Positions 1 to 11,236 of a stretch of 64,000 nt of DNA are shown here, one piece after another. This stretch comes from Ixodes scapularis (lineage: Eukaryota > Arthropoda > Arachnida > Ixodida > Ixodidae), in the NCBI RefSeq assembly GCF_016920785.2, contig NW_024609884.1, forward strand, positions 36,561,035 to 36,625,034, written 5' to 3'. The translations under genes and the position numbers were made by a program. The stretch's first letter is position 1. Each line of letters begins with the position of its first letter. The notes under the pieces are model-generated. The model searched no databases, was not told the DNA's origin, and worked only from the letters and a program-made list of their open reading frames with translations.

Positions 1-313
1 AAATGACCGCATCTTTACGTGGCGAATAATGTTGATTGAGGCGAAGCTCTGGTAGGTGCTGATGATACTGATGTTGTTCATAGGTATTGCTGATGGTGCT
101 AATTTTTTTTTATTGCTCATAGGTAATGCTGAGTTCCGGGTTGCGTTTCGACTTCATTAGCCAATGCATGCAAAGTTTAACGCGATTATATACGGATTTG
201 ACTGAAGCGCCCTCTCCTGTATAGTCGTTGAGCGGCTACATGCAACGTTTCATCCATGACAGAAACCCCAGCTCTCGAGTTACTACCACATCTCAGAGCC
301 CCCTACTCGTCCC
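1..313. other. unannotated DNA upstream of tRNA
   Basis: No coding region or clear repeat was recognised. The first 130 bases carry loose repeats of GTGCTGATGRTRCTGATG type. Confidence 0.4.
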
Positions 314-395
314 GCAGTCGTGGCCGAGTGGTTAAGGCGATTGACTAGAAATTTAATGGGGTCTCCCTGCACAGGTTCGAATCCTGTCGACTGCG
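314..395 (+). tRNA. tRNA-Ser (anticodon AGA), possibly degenerate
   Basis: An 82-nt cloverleaf can be drawn. The acceptor arm is a 7-bp stem (314-320 with 388-394) with discriminator G395. The D-arm and A-box read TGGCCGAGTGGTTAAGGCG, the anticodon AGA lies at 347-349, there is a long type-II variable arm, and the B-box is GGTTCGAATCC. The long variable arm and anticodon fit tRNA-Ser reading UCU-type codons. The oddity is the anticodon stem: two of five pairs look mismatched (A-A and T-T) and one is G-T, whereas functional serine tRNAs pair fully. It may be a diverged gene or a tRNA pseudogene. Both internal promoter boxes are intact and a T-run terminator follows. Confidence 0.85.
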
Positions 396-401
396 CAAAC
401 A

Positions 402-409
402 TTTTTTTT
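402..409 (+). terminator. RNA polymerase III terminator
   Basis: A run of eight T begins seven bases after the tRNA discriminator base. This is the usual position and form of a Pol III stop signal. Confidence 0.7.
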
Positions 410-910
410 ATTTCTTAAGAAGACAGATGGGGACGGCAATCGATCTGAGCACGGACGCCGGACAAGGTTAGACCCTAAGGAGCTTCGCCCCTAAAAACAT
501 TAAATTATTGGTTGAGTCAAAACACATGACTGTGTGAAAGCTTGAAACAGTTCAGCTTCTTTTATAGCAAAGTCACATACCCTTTTATTGTATAGTATAC
601 GGCGAGCAAGTGTTACCCCGATCAAAGGGCTACACAGAGAGGACGCATGGAACGCTCAATGACGAGGCAGCCGAGCGCGCACCGTCATTGGTTGAGGTCG
701 CGGGGTAAACAGAGGCACGAGGTTCGCAAGGAGCAGACGAACTCACACACCATATAGCATGTCCTCGGACCTGCTTCAACCTGAACTTAGTAATAGCAAT
801 GCTGTGTGTATGTTTATACAGCCGGAAATTAGTCAGCCTCAATGGGCGTCTTGTGTTAGCTGTAAATGAGAATTTTTAGCCAGTGCAGTGCAACCGCTAG
901 TCTGCGGTCT

Positions 911-1364
911 TTAAAGGGATACTGAACCGAAATTAGCATTTCGCAAAATAAAGCCGCAGAAGCGTTGAACGGGACGCTATGAACTCCAAAACGTCACTCA
1001 TGCATCGATATCTCAAACGGATGGCCGTACTTTTGGAAAAGAAGGGCGCGATCAAGCGAGGGCCTATGACGTCATTGTCCTCCTGTAAAATTTGAGAATG
1101 AGTGGAAGCGGCCTCGCTTCTTTCCTCCTCGCTTCGGTTCACCAGCTAGACGGGACGCAGCGAGGAGCAGAGGGAAGGGTAATCGTGACGTGACTTGCCT
1201 CGTCGGCCTAGTCGGCCGTGTTCAATCGCTCACTTCTTTTTCAAAAATACGGCGATCCGTCAGATATAGCGCTGTATGAGTAATGTTTTTGCTCTTTGCA
1301 GCGTCCCGTTTATCCGTACAGCCTTGTATTGTGAGCTCGAAATTTCGGTTCAGTGTCCCTTTAA
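911..1364. mobile_element. TTAA-flanked MITE, copy 1
   Basis: A 446-bp element (915-1360) is bounded by TTAA on both sides (911-914 and 1361-1364). Its ends are inverted repeats of about 20 bp: AGGGATACTGAACCGAAATT on the left, and on the right the same sequence with one mismatch on the complementary strand. A TTAA duplication is typical of piggyBac-type insertion, although the terminal AGGG/CCCT order leaves the superfamily uncertain. There is no transposase inside. A second family member lies at 22943-23588. Confidence 0.75.
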
Positions 1365-1494
1365 CGTGCACAACGCAGTAGTCACACACTACCGCCCCTA
1401 CAAAAACGAGTCTCAACATTCTTTTTAATTTTTTTAGACTTCTTATTGACTTTCCGCGATTCTACTGAATTCCTTTATGAACGCACTTCGTTTT

Positions 1495-1735
1495 GATTAT
1501 TGTCAAAAAACTTTCAAAAGAAAAAAAAAACACTGCATTTTTTTGTAGACCTTTTTATAAAAAAATTAAAAAAGAAGTCGTAATGACGGTTTGCTGTAGG
1601 TTATTTTCTAAAAAAAATTCAAAAGGAAAAACAATTGATTTTGTTTTGTAGACTTATTTATATAAAAAAAAAAATTAAAAAGGAGTTGTGACGACATCTT
1701 TTTGTAGGTGGTTTTCTAAAAAAAAGAAAAAGAAA
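1495..1735. repeat. AT-rich tandem repeat, about 102-bp period
   Basis: About two and a half copies of an A/T-rich unit are visible. Anchors such as GTAGAC followed by a T-run and AAAATTAAAAA, then GTAGGTNNTTTTCTAAAAAAA, recur about 102 bp apart. The block is non-coding. Confidence 0.45.
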
Positions 1736-2934
1736 ACTTATCGACATTATTTATTTATAACAAGAGAACAAAAATATTATTTTATCAGGTCTGCGGTCGT
1801 GTGCGGGGTCCGGCATGATGGCGTTGGATATACACCAACTCATGTTAACAAACAAACCGGAACGCCCCTAGCGGACGCCACCGGCGCCGCGCATGCGTGA
1901 TGGGGGTGTGGGCAAGAAGCTCGCCGTCGCCCATAGACAAACCATTGAAATGCGATGTTATCGGCGTCGGTGTGAGTCCCCCTGCCCTTTTTCGCGTTCG
2001 AATTGTTGATTCTGCGTCTTCCTGGCGATGTCTGACTATCTTGAGCGGCGTCAGCGAAATTACCGAAACTTGTTACACCGCAAAATTCGCGTGAATAATG
2101 TGACATGTGGCGATTCATTCCGCGTGGACGCTGCAGTATGTACGCTAAAGCCTGATTCGCATGATGAGATCTCGCTTGCAATTTTCAATCGCGACGCCGC
2201 TCGGGCTGCAAAAGCGTGAACCGTAGCTGAGATGGTCGACGTCAGTACTGAAAATTGCAAGTAGAATCGGACCAAGTGAATTAGGCATAACAAGTCGGTG
2301 ATGGTCGCTGGTAACAATGATCAACATCTCCTTGTATCTACTGTTTACATCGAGCCAGCTTACCAACCTTTAAATTTAAGTCTTTTGAGGCCTGCACTTA
2401 CTTCTCATCGCAAGTAGCGGGCCGACATTTGGTCTACGGGCCGGCGTCGTCTAAGAGAGCAGACGACAAGCAGAACCGTTTGAAAGAGCAGACGACAGTT
2501 CGAACGATCAGGCGGCCGTTTGAACTTGAAGACGCACTCAACGTAGTCCGCAGGTGGTCCGCACAACTTGACGGTTTTCTGGCGTTCATTTTGGAACAAA
2601 ACAAATAAATCTGATGAGTGCTTCCCGCCCAAGCAATCGTTGTCTGACGGCGTCTGCTTTTCCCTTTTCACGGCACATATCTAGATTCTCGGATGAACCG
2701 AGCCCGTGAAAACTGACCTTCAAACCTTTCTCGACACTTTTGGTACGGCCCCAGTCGCGGAGTTTTGACGAGAAGGCAGGTTTTTGTCTGGTTCCTTTCA
2801 AAACAACGCAGGAATACACGTCTGGCATGGGGACTTCTGCCCACAGCCCCAGACCGGAAATGCGACCAACGTGCCACCACCGCGCCGTGACGTCACAGAG
2901 TTGAGTTCGTGTATATGGTTCTACAAACCCCTAT

Positions 2935-3275
2935 AAAAATGTTTTTTGACTTTTTATTGAAGATGCGTTGACTTCTTGTTCACTCTTATTACTTTATTTT
3001 GACTTTGACTTCCTGTTGACATAGTCAACAGAAAGTTTGTTGATTTTGTGTTGAAGCTTTTTTTATGATTTTCTTCTGCCTGAGTCAAAAGAAAAGCTGT
3101 TGACTTTCTATTAACTCGTTGGATCTTTTTCTGTTAACTTCCTGTTGAAAGTGTCATCAGAAATACTGCAGATGTTCTGTTTACTTCGTGTTTAAAATAT
3201 TCAGTTGACTTTCTGTAGCCAGTGTCAATAGGAAAGCAACAGACTTTCTATTGACTTTTTATTGAACATGGTATA
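2935..3275. repeat. degenerate repeats of TTGACTTTCTRTTGAC motif
   Basis: The motif TTGACTTYCTGTTGAC and variants (ATTGACTTTTTATTGA, GTTGACTTTCTATTAA, CAGTTGACTTTCTGTAG) recur many times, often beside its reverse complement GTCAACAGAAAG. Related AATAGACTTTCT words reappear at about 1437, 4500, 4567 and 5160. It looks like an old, heavily mutated satellite or an element rich in this word. Confidence 0.45.
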
Positions 3276-4257
3276 TTTTGACTAAATGTCAAAAGACACT
3301 AAGTTTCTCAATAGTCTCTGACAAGTTGAGCACTGTAGGGAGGAGCTTCAGTTCTCCTGCCTCCAGCGCGAGCCTTCTACCCTTGACAACTCTACGACGT
3401 CTCGCGCCCCTCGAGCTCGAGCGCGCAGTGAAAGCACAACGCAAGGCATGGGGCGCGTGCTGGAGGCCAGGCGTTCGAAAAATACGCCCTGCCGTTCTCA
3501 CTTTGTAAATGACTATCGTGGCATTATTTATTGACCCTATTCAACTAGTCAACTAGCAAAGAAAAGCAAAATAACTATTTTAAAGTGGAGCAACCGCCTT
3601 GACTGGCTTTGACCTGAGCGGTGCTATGCAGAGAAGCAATAACATTTGTTCTATGAGCCGTTTTTGTGGATGCTGTTTTAGCGAGTACGCGGAATTATTA
3701 CTAGTTGTACCAATGCTTTTTAGTAAGAGATAGAGTCCACGAACTTCGAAACACTGTCTTCCCTCTGACAGACTTTCGAGAAGGAGATCGGACACTTGGA
3801 ACCTTACTAAGTGCTGAGGTGGTCACCGGCCAAATGATTACCTTCAATATGTATGCCATATAAGGCTCTGGTGCAGTCGACGGGACTGTGGTTCTGGTGT
3901 TGAGTGCTTCATGGTGTTTGTGTTTGTTTCCAATGCTTATTTGTGGTATGTGTATGTACCAAAGAAACACTAAGGAGACACTCCTAACAAAATTAAAAAA
4001 AGTATAATTAAAAAATTGAGTGTCTTTTCTTAAACACTAATCTGCGGTTCCGTCAAAAGGAATTCAACGAAATTTATGTAAGAAGGAATTAAAAAAGTGT
4101 GCCTAAGAAAAAATAAAAAAAAAGTGGCCCATTTTAACTAGGAGTTAAATAAGTTGTCAAAATAAAGTCTAAAAAACATCAAAAAAGTTTAAAAAGAAAT
4201 TCAATACGGTTCCAAAAAATTTTCAACAAAAATTCATAAGAATTTAACTACAGATTC

Positions 4258-4416
4258 GCACGCCGGCACGGTGTCCATCCAGATCGAAGCAGGCAGGGGT
4301 GGGCATTGAGCCCAGGTTCCCTGGGATCTGCAACACGAGCTTTCGCTCCAGGTACTCCGAGCTGGTGTGCGCTTGCCCACTCGGCCACCGATTCCTCCCC
4401 CCTTTACAAAAATACT
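4258..4416 (-). mobile_element. tRNA-derived SINE (minus strand)
   Basis: Read on the minus strand, the element begins with a tRNA-like head. An A-box, TGGCCGAGTGGGCAAGCG, is followed about 70 bases later by a B-box-like GGGCTCAATGCCCACC, with the long intervening arm of a serine/leucine-type tRNA. A non-tRNA body follows (CCTGCCTGCTTCGATCTGGA and on). The spacing matches a tRNA-derived SINE; ixodid ticks are known to carry such SINEs. Assignment to a named family was not possible. Confidence 0.55.
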
Positions 4417-6146
4417 TCAGGCAGTCTATAGATATCATATCCACATGTTAACCACTCTTCCCATTTCTTATCCAATCACGTTGAATCGACAATTTTCAAT
4501 AGACTTTCTTTAAATCAAATTGTATAAAAACGATAGACATGCTATAGAATTGCTGTAACCAAATCTCAATAGACTTTCTGCCACAATATTTAATATAATT
4601 TATATAAAATAGAATCGATAGAATGATAAGATGCAATGCGGAGAAGCGACATTACACCCGGTTGGAGCCTTCTTGCGAAGGCTGCTTTTTTCGACTGTGC
4701 CAAATAATAATCGCCTCTTGCAATGCTTTATAGTTCGAGAAGCAGTTCATCCGCCCTTATACATTACATTTCACCTCAATTATGCGCGAAAAAAAAAAGG
4801 CAACATACTTGCAAACTTTTTATCGTCTTGAATGGTCCTCGTTCAAGTGACTGACTGCCTTTCAGGTGCGGGGTATATATACCGGTGGAGCAGTCAGCGG
4901 CAGCGCTACTAAATTTGTAGTCTTATGAGTGCTCCGTGGCGTGTGTATTTGTGATGTATGCGTACGTGCGCAAAACAAGTGGCGAGTGCACTTTTCCATT
5001 TATTTATTGTGACAAACTTTAAATTAATGTTCAGAAATTAAATTGTTTTTTTTCGCGAAAAACAGATTTATTGTTGTTGAAAAGGGGATAGAAACATAGT
5101 TAAAACCTCTAGCTGTTTCTGTACAATTTCTATTCATTCTCTATACACTATGTTCTAAAGGAAGTCTACAGACAAAAAGCGACCAAAAGCTATAGACATG
5201 GAAAAGTGGGTACATTTTCTTTGGAATATATGGTATGGCCGTTATAGATTATTTTCTATAAAAGTTCAGTAGAAAGTGAATAAAAAAATGTGTATGGGCC
5301 GCGCGAATTTGGTGGGACAAGCCCAAGGTCACAAGAAAGCGTGGCAGAGCGGGTTAAAAAGCGAGAGCGGCAACGGCGTCCCGCCTCCGACGACGACGAC
5401 CAGAGCATGCAGCTTCGCTGCTTCGTGCTTCTTTTCAGCGAGCGGTGCGCTGTGGTCTGGTGCACGTTGAGGCCAGCGTACGGACGAGCGGACGTTCCAA
5501 CCGACGAACGACCAGGTAACGTGTCTGCACGGGGACGGATGCAGTGGCCGAAATGCTTCCACGCGTAGCCGCCCACACAGAACGCGCTCCGCTCGTCGAT
5601 TTAATTCAAAGCAAAATTTGTCTCTTTGACTTTACTTTCTCACTCGTGGGAGCAGTGTTAAAGCGCGGCTCTCTTTTTAAGATTTGTTTGAATTTGAACG
5701 AGTGGCGCCGTCCGTCTGTATCTTTTTTCTGGAGATCGAGGTTTTGGATGGTGTAACCTGATGCACGGTGCTGCTCGAGGTGGAGCGACGTTGACTGTTT
5801 TGATGGGGAGGTTCATCGTTCCCGTGTCGCAAACATTCGAGAGTAATACGGATATAGGCTTGGAAGGTCTGATGCTCACTAGAATACACCTCTTCAAATT
5901 CACGTTGGGTCTGAGTGGTTGATAACATTCCCGTCAACTAATCGAGTAAAGAACTGTTGTCAGGACCCCCAGGCCCAAAACAAGGTGGTGGTGGTGATGA
6001 TGTTGTTTTAGTAAAATATTCCAAAAGAAGAGGTGGGATGCAGGGTGATAGGTTAGTCTCCCAGGAGAGGGGACATTTGTATCACCCTGCTGGGAATTGG
6101 GGTGAAAGAGGTACAGAGGTGAGAAAGGGTGGGGAGTAAGTATACA

Positions 6147-7348
6147 TCATAGTTGGGATGCGATTCTTCTTGATGACGACAAATAGTCAAGGACCGCTTG
6201 AAGAACACTTGTTCGCACTGCACGTGATCTGGTTGGAGATAAAACCTTTGTCGTATTCGGAGAAAGTATGGCGGCTATGTTCACATTACCAAGGAAGTTA
6301 ATACGACAGTCTGCAAGTAGTGGGCACGTCCATAAAATATGGTCAAGGTCTTCCACCACGTTGCAGGCTTCACATAGCGGGGAAGAGGAGCGCCCAATGA
6401 GGTGGAGTCGTGCTTTTGTGTTGGCGCATCCGACTTGAAGTCGATGAAGAAGCGCCTGTTCTTTTCTTTGAAAGTTTTTCCTCGGAATGAGATGTGGAGG
6501 AGATCCTGCTGCTGTCTCTGGGTCGGGATGTAGCGTTCTAATGCTTCTTTGAATAAAAGAACTGGCCGAATTGTATTTATGCACAAAAAAGCTTGGTGAG
6601 CTGTCGGAGTGGCAGCTGTGGCAACAGCATCAGCGTCTTCGTTACCTTGGATGCCGACGTGGGAAGGAAGCCATTGTAAGTAAAAGGTGTCTCCATTTCT
6701 GCCTGCGGTTTGTGCAAGTTCTGCAGTTGTTCGAGCAAGAGGGGAAGCATCCTCCAGGTTCATGAGTTGGCGTAATGCTCCTTTTGAATCCGTAAACACC
6801 ACAACCGATCGGGGAGCTGGAGGGAGGGGTGTCTCGGTGATTGCTAGCCAGATAGCCATTAATTCAGCTGTTGTGGTGTCGAAGCAAGTATCAAGTTGTC
6901 CCATGTTGCTGAGGCCAAGTTCCGGGACAGTGTACGCTGATGTAGCTGTGTTGTTCTTAATGCTGCCATCTGTGTAAATATGTAACATTCTATCGTAATT
7001 TGTGTGTATTAGTTCTAGTGCAATTTTCCGGGATATCACCACTGCTACCCGCCGACGTTGTGGTAGGTCAAGAATCTCCGTGGCAACTTTGAAGAGTAAC
7101 TCCTGATGTGGTGGCGGCAGAGGTGGGACGTTCTCCGGATAGTCGATTGAGTCACGGAAAGCTTTGGCGACTTGACCAAAGCGAGAATGGTGTCGGGATG
7201 CTAGTTTGTCGATGAATTTGGAAGTTGACTGGGCACGGTGAAGTCTAGTCATGTGTCGTAGAGCCCTCTCATGGGCCTGCAGCTCTAGTGGTGAATTCCC
7301 TGCTTCAATTGGTGTAGGTAGGCACTGCGAAGTTTTAGGGAGGCCCAA
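6147..7348 (-). pseudogene. LINE RNase H and C-terminal domain (element A)
   Basis: The segment contains a type-I RNase H fold with its acidic residues visible in order: HIYTDGS, TTAELMAIWLAI, VVFTDSKGAL and WLPSHVGIQGNEDADAVA. Near 6560 the frame shifts, and the protein continues as HRLQVGCANTKARLHLIG and LCEACNVVEDLDHILWTCP. The latter is the Cys-Cys-His-Cys motif found at the C terminus of I/R1-type LINEs. RNase H would remove template RNA during second-strand synthesis. The catalytic residues look intact despite the frame break. Confidence 0.85.
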
Positions 7349-7648
7349 TCATATGCGTACAGCTTTCCTGTGGAAGAGCTCGAGCTTCTTCCATTGCGCG
7401 TTTGATATTGTCAGAAGAGGGAGAGCGTAGAGGAAGCGGTTTACAATAAGTCCCCTATAAAGGCTCAACATTGTATTTTGACTGCTTCCCCAGTCACGAC
7501 CGGCGATGCGTTGAATTGCACCGAGAAGCTTTTCAGCCTCTGATAAGACTTTTTTTACAGCAGGTTGCCAGTTTACTCTGTTGTCAATAATGACACCGAG
7601 ATATTTGACGGCGTTTTCTCTCCTAATCCGCTTGCCATGTAACTTCAA
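7349..7648 (-). pseudogene. LINE RT thumb/connection region (element A)
   Basis: This 99-residue segment follows the reverse transcriptase and contains the conserved VKYLGVIIDNRVNWQPAVKK block that ends LINE reverse transcriptases. It then runs through LYRGLIVNRFLYALPLL. A single TGA at 7349-7351 separates it from the RNase H segment, which continues in the same frame immediately after the stop. This is a point-nonsense lesion rather than a frameshift. Confidence 0.8.
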
Positions 7649-7658
7649 GGATGAATAT

Positions 7659-8467
7659 TCACCTCGAAGGCGTCCACGTAGTCGGTAGGATAGTGCAATT
7701 GTTTTTTTCTGTAGATATTGTTAGCCCTGCGTGGTGCAAAAATGATGTAGCAACACTGAGGGCGCGTTGCAGCCTGGCTTGTACTGTGGTAGATAGGCGG
7801 GTGGGTCCAGTGCACCACAAAGCAATATCGTCGGCGTAGATCGTGCAATGTATTGGAAATGTTTCCGGCTGAGGTAGTGCAGGGGGAAGTCCAGCCATCA
7901 CTATGTTAAATAGTAGTGGGCTTAGGACACTTCCTTGTGGGATGCCTTGAGTGCTATCTCGTGCAGAACTCTTTGCTCTTGGTAACTTTACGTAAAATGT
8001 TCTTCCTCGGAGAAAGACTTCAATGAAGTGATATATTTTCCCACCAATTCCAATAAGTCTGAGACGTTCAAGGATAATTGTATGCGGAAGAGCATCGTAA
8101 GCTCGATGTATATCTAGAAACACCGCATGTACGATTTTCTGTTGTGCCTTTGCTTGTTCGAGGGATGAGGCCAGATCTCCTATTGCATCTGTAGTTGAGC
8201 GACATTTGCGAAATCCCGAAATCTGATGAGCAAAGGAGTCTGTCTGCTCTAGCTGCCAGATCAAACATTTATAAACCATGCGCTCCATCAATTTGCAGAG
8301 GCAAGAGGTAAGAGATATTGGTCGTACGAAGAAGCTTCAGTTGTTTCTTTTTCCAATTTAAGAATCGGCGTTATTGTCGATTGCCGCCAGCATTCGGGGA
8401 TGTCTCCAGAGTTCCAGATGTCGTTGAGATGAGTGAGAAGTACAGTCTGATGTTCGGTGTCGAGTTT
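7659..8467 (-). pseudogene. LINE reverse transcriptase (element A, frameshifted)
   Basis: The fragment encodes the palm of a LINE reverse transcriptase. Visible blocks in order are WRQSTITPILK (about 8390), GFRKCRSTTDAIGDL, the first catalytic motif FLDIHRAYDALPH, IPQGSVLSPLLFNIVM, and the catalytic YADD box in CTIYADDIALWCTG (about 7835). All three catalytic aspartates appear present. A frameshift at about 8300 separates the PISL block from the upstream linker, and another near 7705 breaks the frame before the thumb. These lesions mark a dead copy, although the catalytic core is well preserved. Confidence 0.85.
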
Positions 8468-8475
8468 CTTTAAGG

Positions 8476-9149
8476 TTTAAAGTTTGCGCGTAAAATCAGC
8501 CTTCCACGGGACGCCCCTTCCGCACCTGAGCCTCACATTGCATGTCGCACCACCGTCTACATTGATAACAACTTTACGCTCGCTGAACTCTCCTTGGCGC
8601 TTTCTCGTTGCCGAAGACGAGGCGCACCTGAGCCAGGCCCAAAACAATGAAATGCAAAGAAGCGCTACAAAATATATAATACGCAGGTTGTGTTGTGAAT
8701 CATCGCACAAATAGTAAGCGGCAGCGTTTTCTAATATTAAGTTCGAGTGATCACTTATGTCAGTAATCGAGCCATGTAGGAATATTCACTACCGGTAAAT
8801 ATTCTCAATAACAAACATCGCGATCAAGAATGCGAAGGACAACCGGATGTCAATGGGCGTTGCCATCGCTAGCGGACAGTACTCTGCCCAAAGAGTTACA
8901 CTCGTCACCAATCATCGGTGGTATACTTTTATTTGTTCGGGGATGTACACCCGTCGGCACACTCGTCATGGCAAAAATCGACGTGCAGCAACGATCCCAT
9001 AACGGTTGCCTCTAAAATTAAAGTAAAAAAAGTTCGGAGAGTATGTTTATGACTTCATGAAATGCGCGCACAATGTTCATGCTTTCTCGTTTATCTCACA
9101 TCGTGTAGCAGACACAATTTTCCTACAACCGACAGACGAATTTTAAGTG
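8476..9149. other. unannotated DNA between LINEs
   Basis: On the minus strand, 8480-8710 has a short open frame with a hydrophobic start (IIYFVALLCISLFWAWL) followed by basic residues. It resembles a signal peptide but has no supporting context and no family match. Nothing else was recognised. Confidence 0.3.
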
Positions 9150-9229
9150 ATCTGCGTATTTATGGGATTAAATAACAGTAATAGCCATGACATAGACGAT
9201 ATACAAATAAAGTCCGTTAAATTCGTAAT

Positions 9230-10952
9230 CGATGTGGTGACCCCACTCTTGGTATATATATTTAACTTAGTATTGTCCAGTGGCCAATTTCCGAATAACA
9301 TGAAACTTGCGAAAGTTTGAGTTTTGCATAAAGGTGGAGGCAAAAATTGAGTAACAAATTACGGATCCATCTTGGTTCTTCCAATATTTTACAAAGGGCT
9401 GGAAAAAATTACATTACATCGTTTAGACAATTTTTTTAGCCAGAAATCAGTGCTGACTGACTCCCAGTTCGGATTTCGCAAGGGAAAATCCACGGAAAGC
9501 GCTTTGATATCACAGAAAGAAATAAAATTACACAATATAGAATGCAAACGGCTGACACTGGGAATATTTATTGATCTAAGTAAAGCGTTTGATTGTGTTA
9601 ATCATTCAACGCTCCTTGATAAACTTTCGTGTTATGGTATACGTGGCACGCCTTTGATACTTATTCATTCATATTTAGAACATCCTAAGCAATGCGTCTC
9701 AGTGAATGATCATGCTTCCTCTTTGCAAATCTTGAAGTTTGGTGTGCCCCAAGGCAGCATATACTCGGCCCTCTGCTGATCAATGTGTATATAAATGACC
9801 TAGTCAATATTTGCAACCAACCACGTTTTATAATATATGCAGACAACATGAGTATATTTCTATCTGCGTCGAATATGGACGACCTTATACCCATGGGAAA
9901 CTTAGTTCTGGAAAAATTTCTTTCGTGGCCAGCAATAAATGGTCTTAAAATGAACGCTGCAAAGTCTAAGGCAATTTTCCTTAGACATGTAAATAAGCAC
10001 GTTATTAGTATACCGTATTTACTCGAGTAATAGCCGCACTGTTAATGAAGAAAACCTGAGGGTTCGCTTTTCCGCGGAGCATGCGGCTTGCCAATCACCG
10101 CGATCGGAAGCATGATTCCAGCGGTTTACAGGACAGAGATAACGTCTTCGCGCGAAGATACCATCTGTGAAGATTGAATTTGTATGGAAAATTGTGTTCT
10201 CGATCTAGTTATTCGCTATATTATTTATGCGCAACGCGATGATTGGCTGTACATGTGTTCTGCGGGAAAGCAGACGGAAGAGCCTTGTTCATAAATAGTG
10301 CGGCTATTACTCGAGCAAATACGGTAATTATGCTCTAGAGATTGGCACCAACCAGATTGAAATAGTTAAACAGCACAAAACGTTAGGTGTCATTTTTTCA
10401 GAACATATGCCATGGGATAATCACATCGATGACTTAGTTAAGAAACTGTCAAAAGTTGTTGGAATAGTATGTCATTGTCGCTCCTCGTTGCCTGTAAATA
10501 TTGAAATGCAAATTTATCATGCTCTGTTTAGCTCACAAATTGAGTATTGTCATTTGGTTTGGGGCACAACAATTAAATCTAATATGAACAAACTTACGTT
10601 CCTACAAAAGAAAATGCTGCGTTTTATTGCAAACGTGCCTTACGACACTCATACGGAACCATTATTTCTTCAATTCAATGTCATGAGGATTGCCAGTGTA
10701 TACGAGTACCGTTTGCTATTATTTTCGACCGATGAGTTTATTTCTTTTTTGTCTAATGTATCCCACCTTGCAAAACATGAATCTTCCATCCTTGTCAGAC
10801 GCCGAGAGTTCTGGAATGTGCCTCATTTTCGTCCAAATTATGCACTGCAATCTATTGCGCATAACCTGCCTACATTACTTAACAAGTTCATTATAGATCA
10901 CCATGATATTCACTGTTTGACAATAAAGGATGTACTCGTTCGTTTCATTTAA
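9230..10952 (+). pseudogene. CR1/L2-like reverse transcriptase (element B)
   Basis: RT blocks visible in order are LTDSQFGFRKGKSTESALI, GIFIDLSKAFDCVNHSTLLD (first catalytic Asp), KFGVPQGSIYSAL, and IIYADNMSIF at about 9835. The last box is normally YADD, so the second aspartate has become asparagine and the enzyme would be inactive even without frame breaks. The frame shifts near 9775. The MITE then interrupts the gene after HVNKHVISI. Downstream, LEIGTNQIEIVKQHKTLGV, PWDNHIDDLVKKLSK and the C-terminal FRPNYALQ block resume in the frame expected if the MITE plus one TA is removed. Confidence 0.85.
10011..10326. mobile_element. TA-flanked MITE (CCGTATTTACTCGAG family)
   Basis: Terminal inverted repeats of about 28 bp with one mismatch bound the element: CCGTATTTACTCGAGTAATA on the left, and its complement with G for A at the right end (10297-10324). 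TA dinucleotides flank both ends (10011-10012 and 10325-10326), consistent with a Tc1/mariner/pogo-type TA duplication. It splits the RT gene of LINE B, so it is younger than that LINE. It has no coding capacity. It shares the outer TACCGTATT terminus with the element at 60019-60418. Confidence 0.85.
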
Positions 10953-11236
10953 ACAAAGTGTTGTGTATAGTAGTTGTTGCTTTTACCATGCCCGGTAGGT
11001 GCAGAAGCACCAGACCCGGACAACCTACCTCATGGAAGCTTTTTGTCTGGTGCCCTCAGCACAATATTGCTGAAAATAAATATTACTTACTTACTTACTA
11101 AATAAGAACGTGGCGAAATAGGATTGCGTCACCAGAAAATAAAGTCTTCTGAAAGAAAACAAAATGATGTGAGAATAATGATTGAAGGTTTAATAGGCGA
11201 GCACTGTCCATTACAGATTTTTATTTTTTTTTTATT

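Larger units (their letters stand above)
1736..5984. other. intergenic DNA, AT-rich with short GC-rich patches
   Basis: Apart from the repeats and SINE listed separately, no gene is recognised. GC-richer patches at 1800-2100, 3340-3500 and 5290-5760 carry only short, unconvincing open frames. The stretch 3980-4250 is A-rich low-complexity sequence. Confidence 0.4.
5985..8475 (-). mobile_element. 5'-truncated R1/I-like LINE (element A)
   Basis: This is a non-LTR retrotransposon on the minus strand. From 5' (8475) to 3' it carries the last part of the linker before the RT, the reverse transcriptase, a thumb/connection region, an RNase H domain and a C-terminal Cys/His motif, then a short 3' UTR ending in CATCATCACCACCACC-type simple repeat near 5985. 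The endonuclease domain is missing, which is usual for incomplete target-primed reverse transcription. An RNase H domain after the RT points to the I/R1/LOA assemblage rather than CR1. At least three frameshifts and one in-frame stop make it inactive. Confidence 0.85.
9150..11098 (+). mobile_element. CR1/L2-like LINE (element B), interrupted by a MITE
   Basis: This non-LTR retrotransposon on the plus strand lacks the endonuclease region. It runs from the pre-RT linker (PLLVYIFNLVLSSGQFPNNM, about 9240) through the RT and C-terminal domain to a stop at 10950-10952. About 145 bp of 3' UTR follow, ending in AATAAATATTACTTACTTAC. An 8-bp-type simple-repeat tail (TTAC repeats) in place of poly-A, no RNase H, and the C-terminal block FRPNYALQSIAHNLPTLLNK indicate the CR1/L2 group. 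A MITE sits at 10011-10326. Confidence 0.85.

Noticed and set aside
5340..5420. Possible second tRNA-like sequence (GCGTGGCAGAGCGGGTTAAA)
   Set aside because: A-box-like words only; no B-box at the right distance and no acceptor stem.
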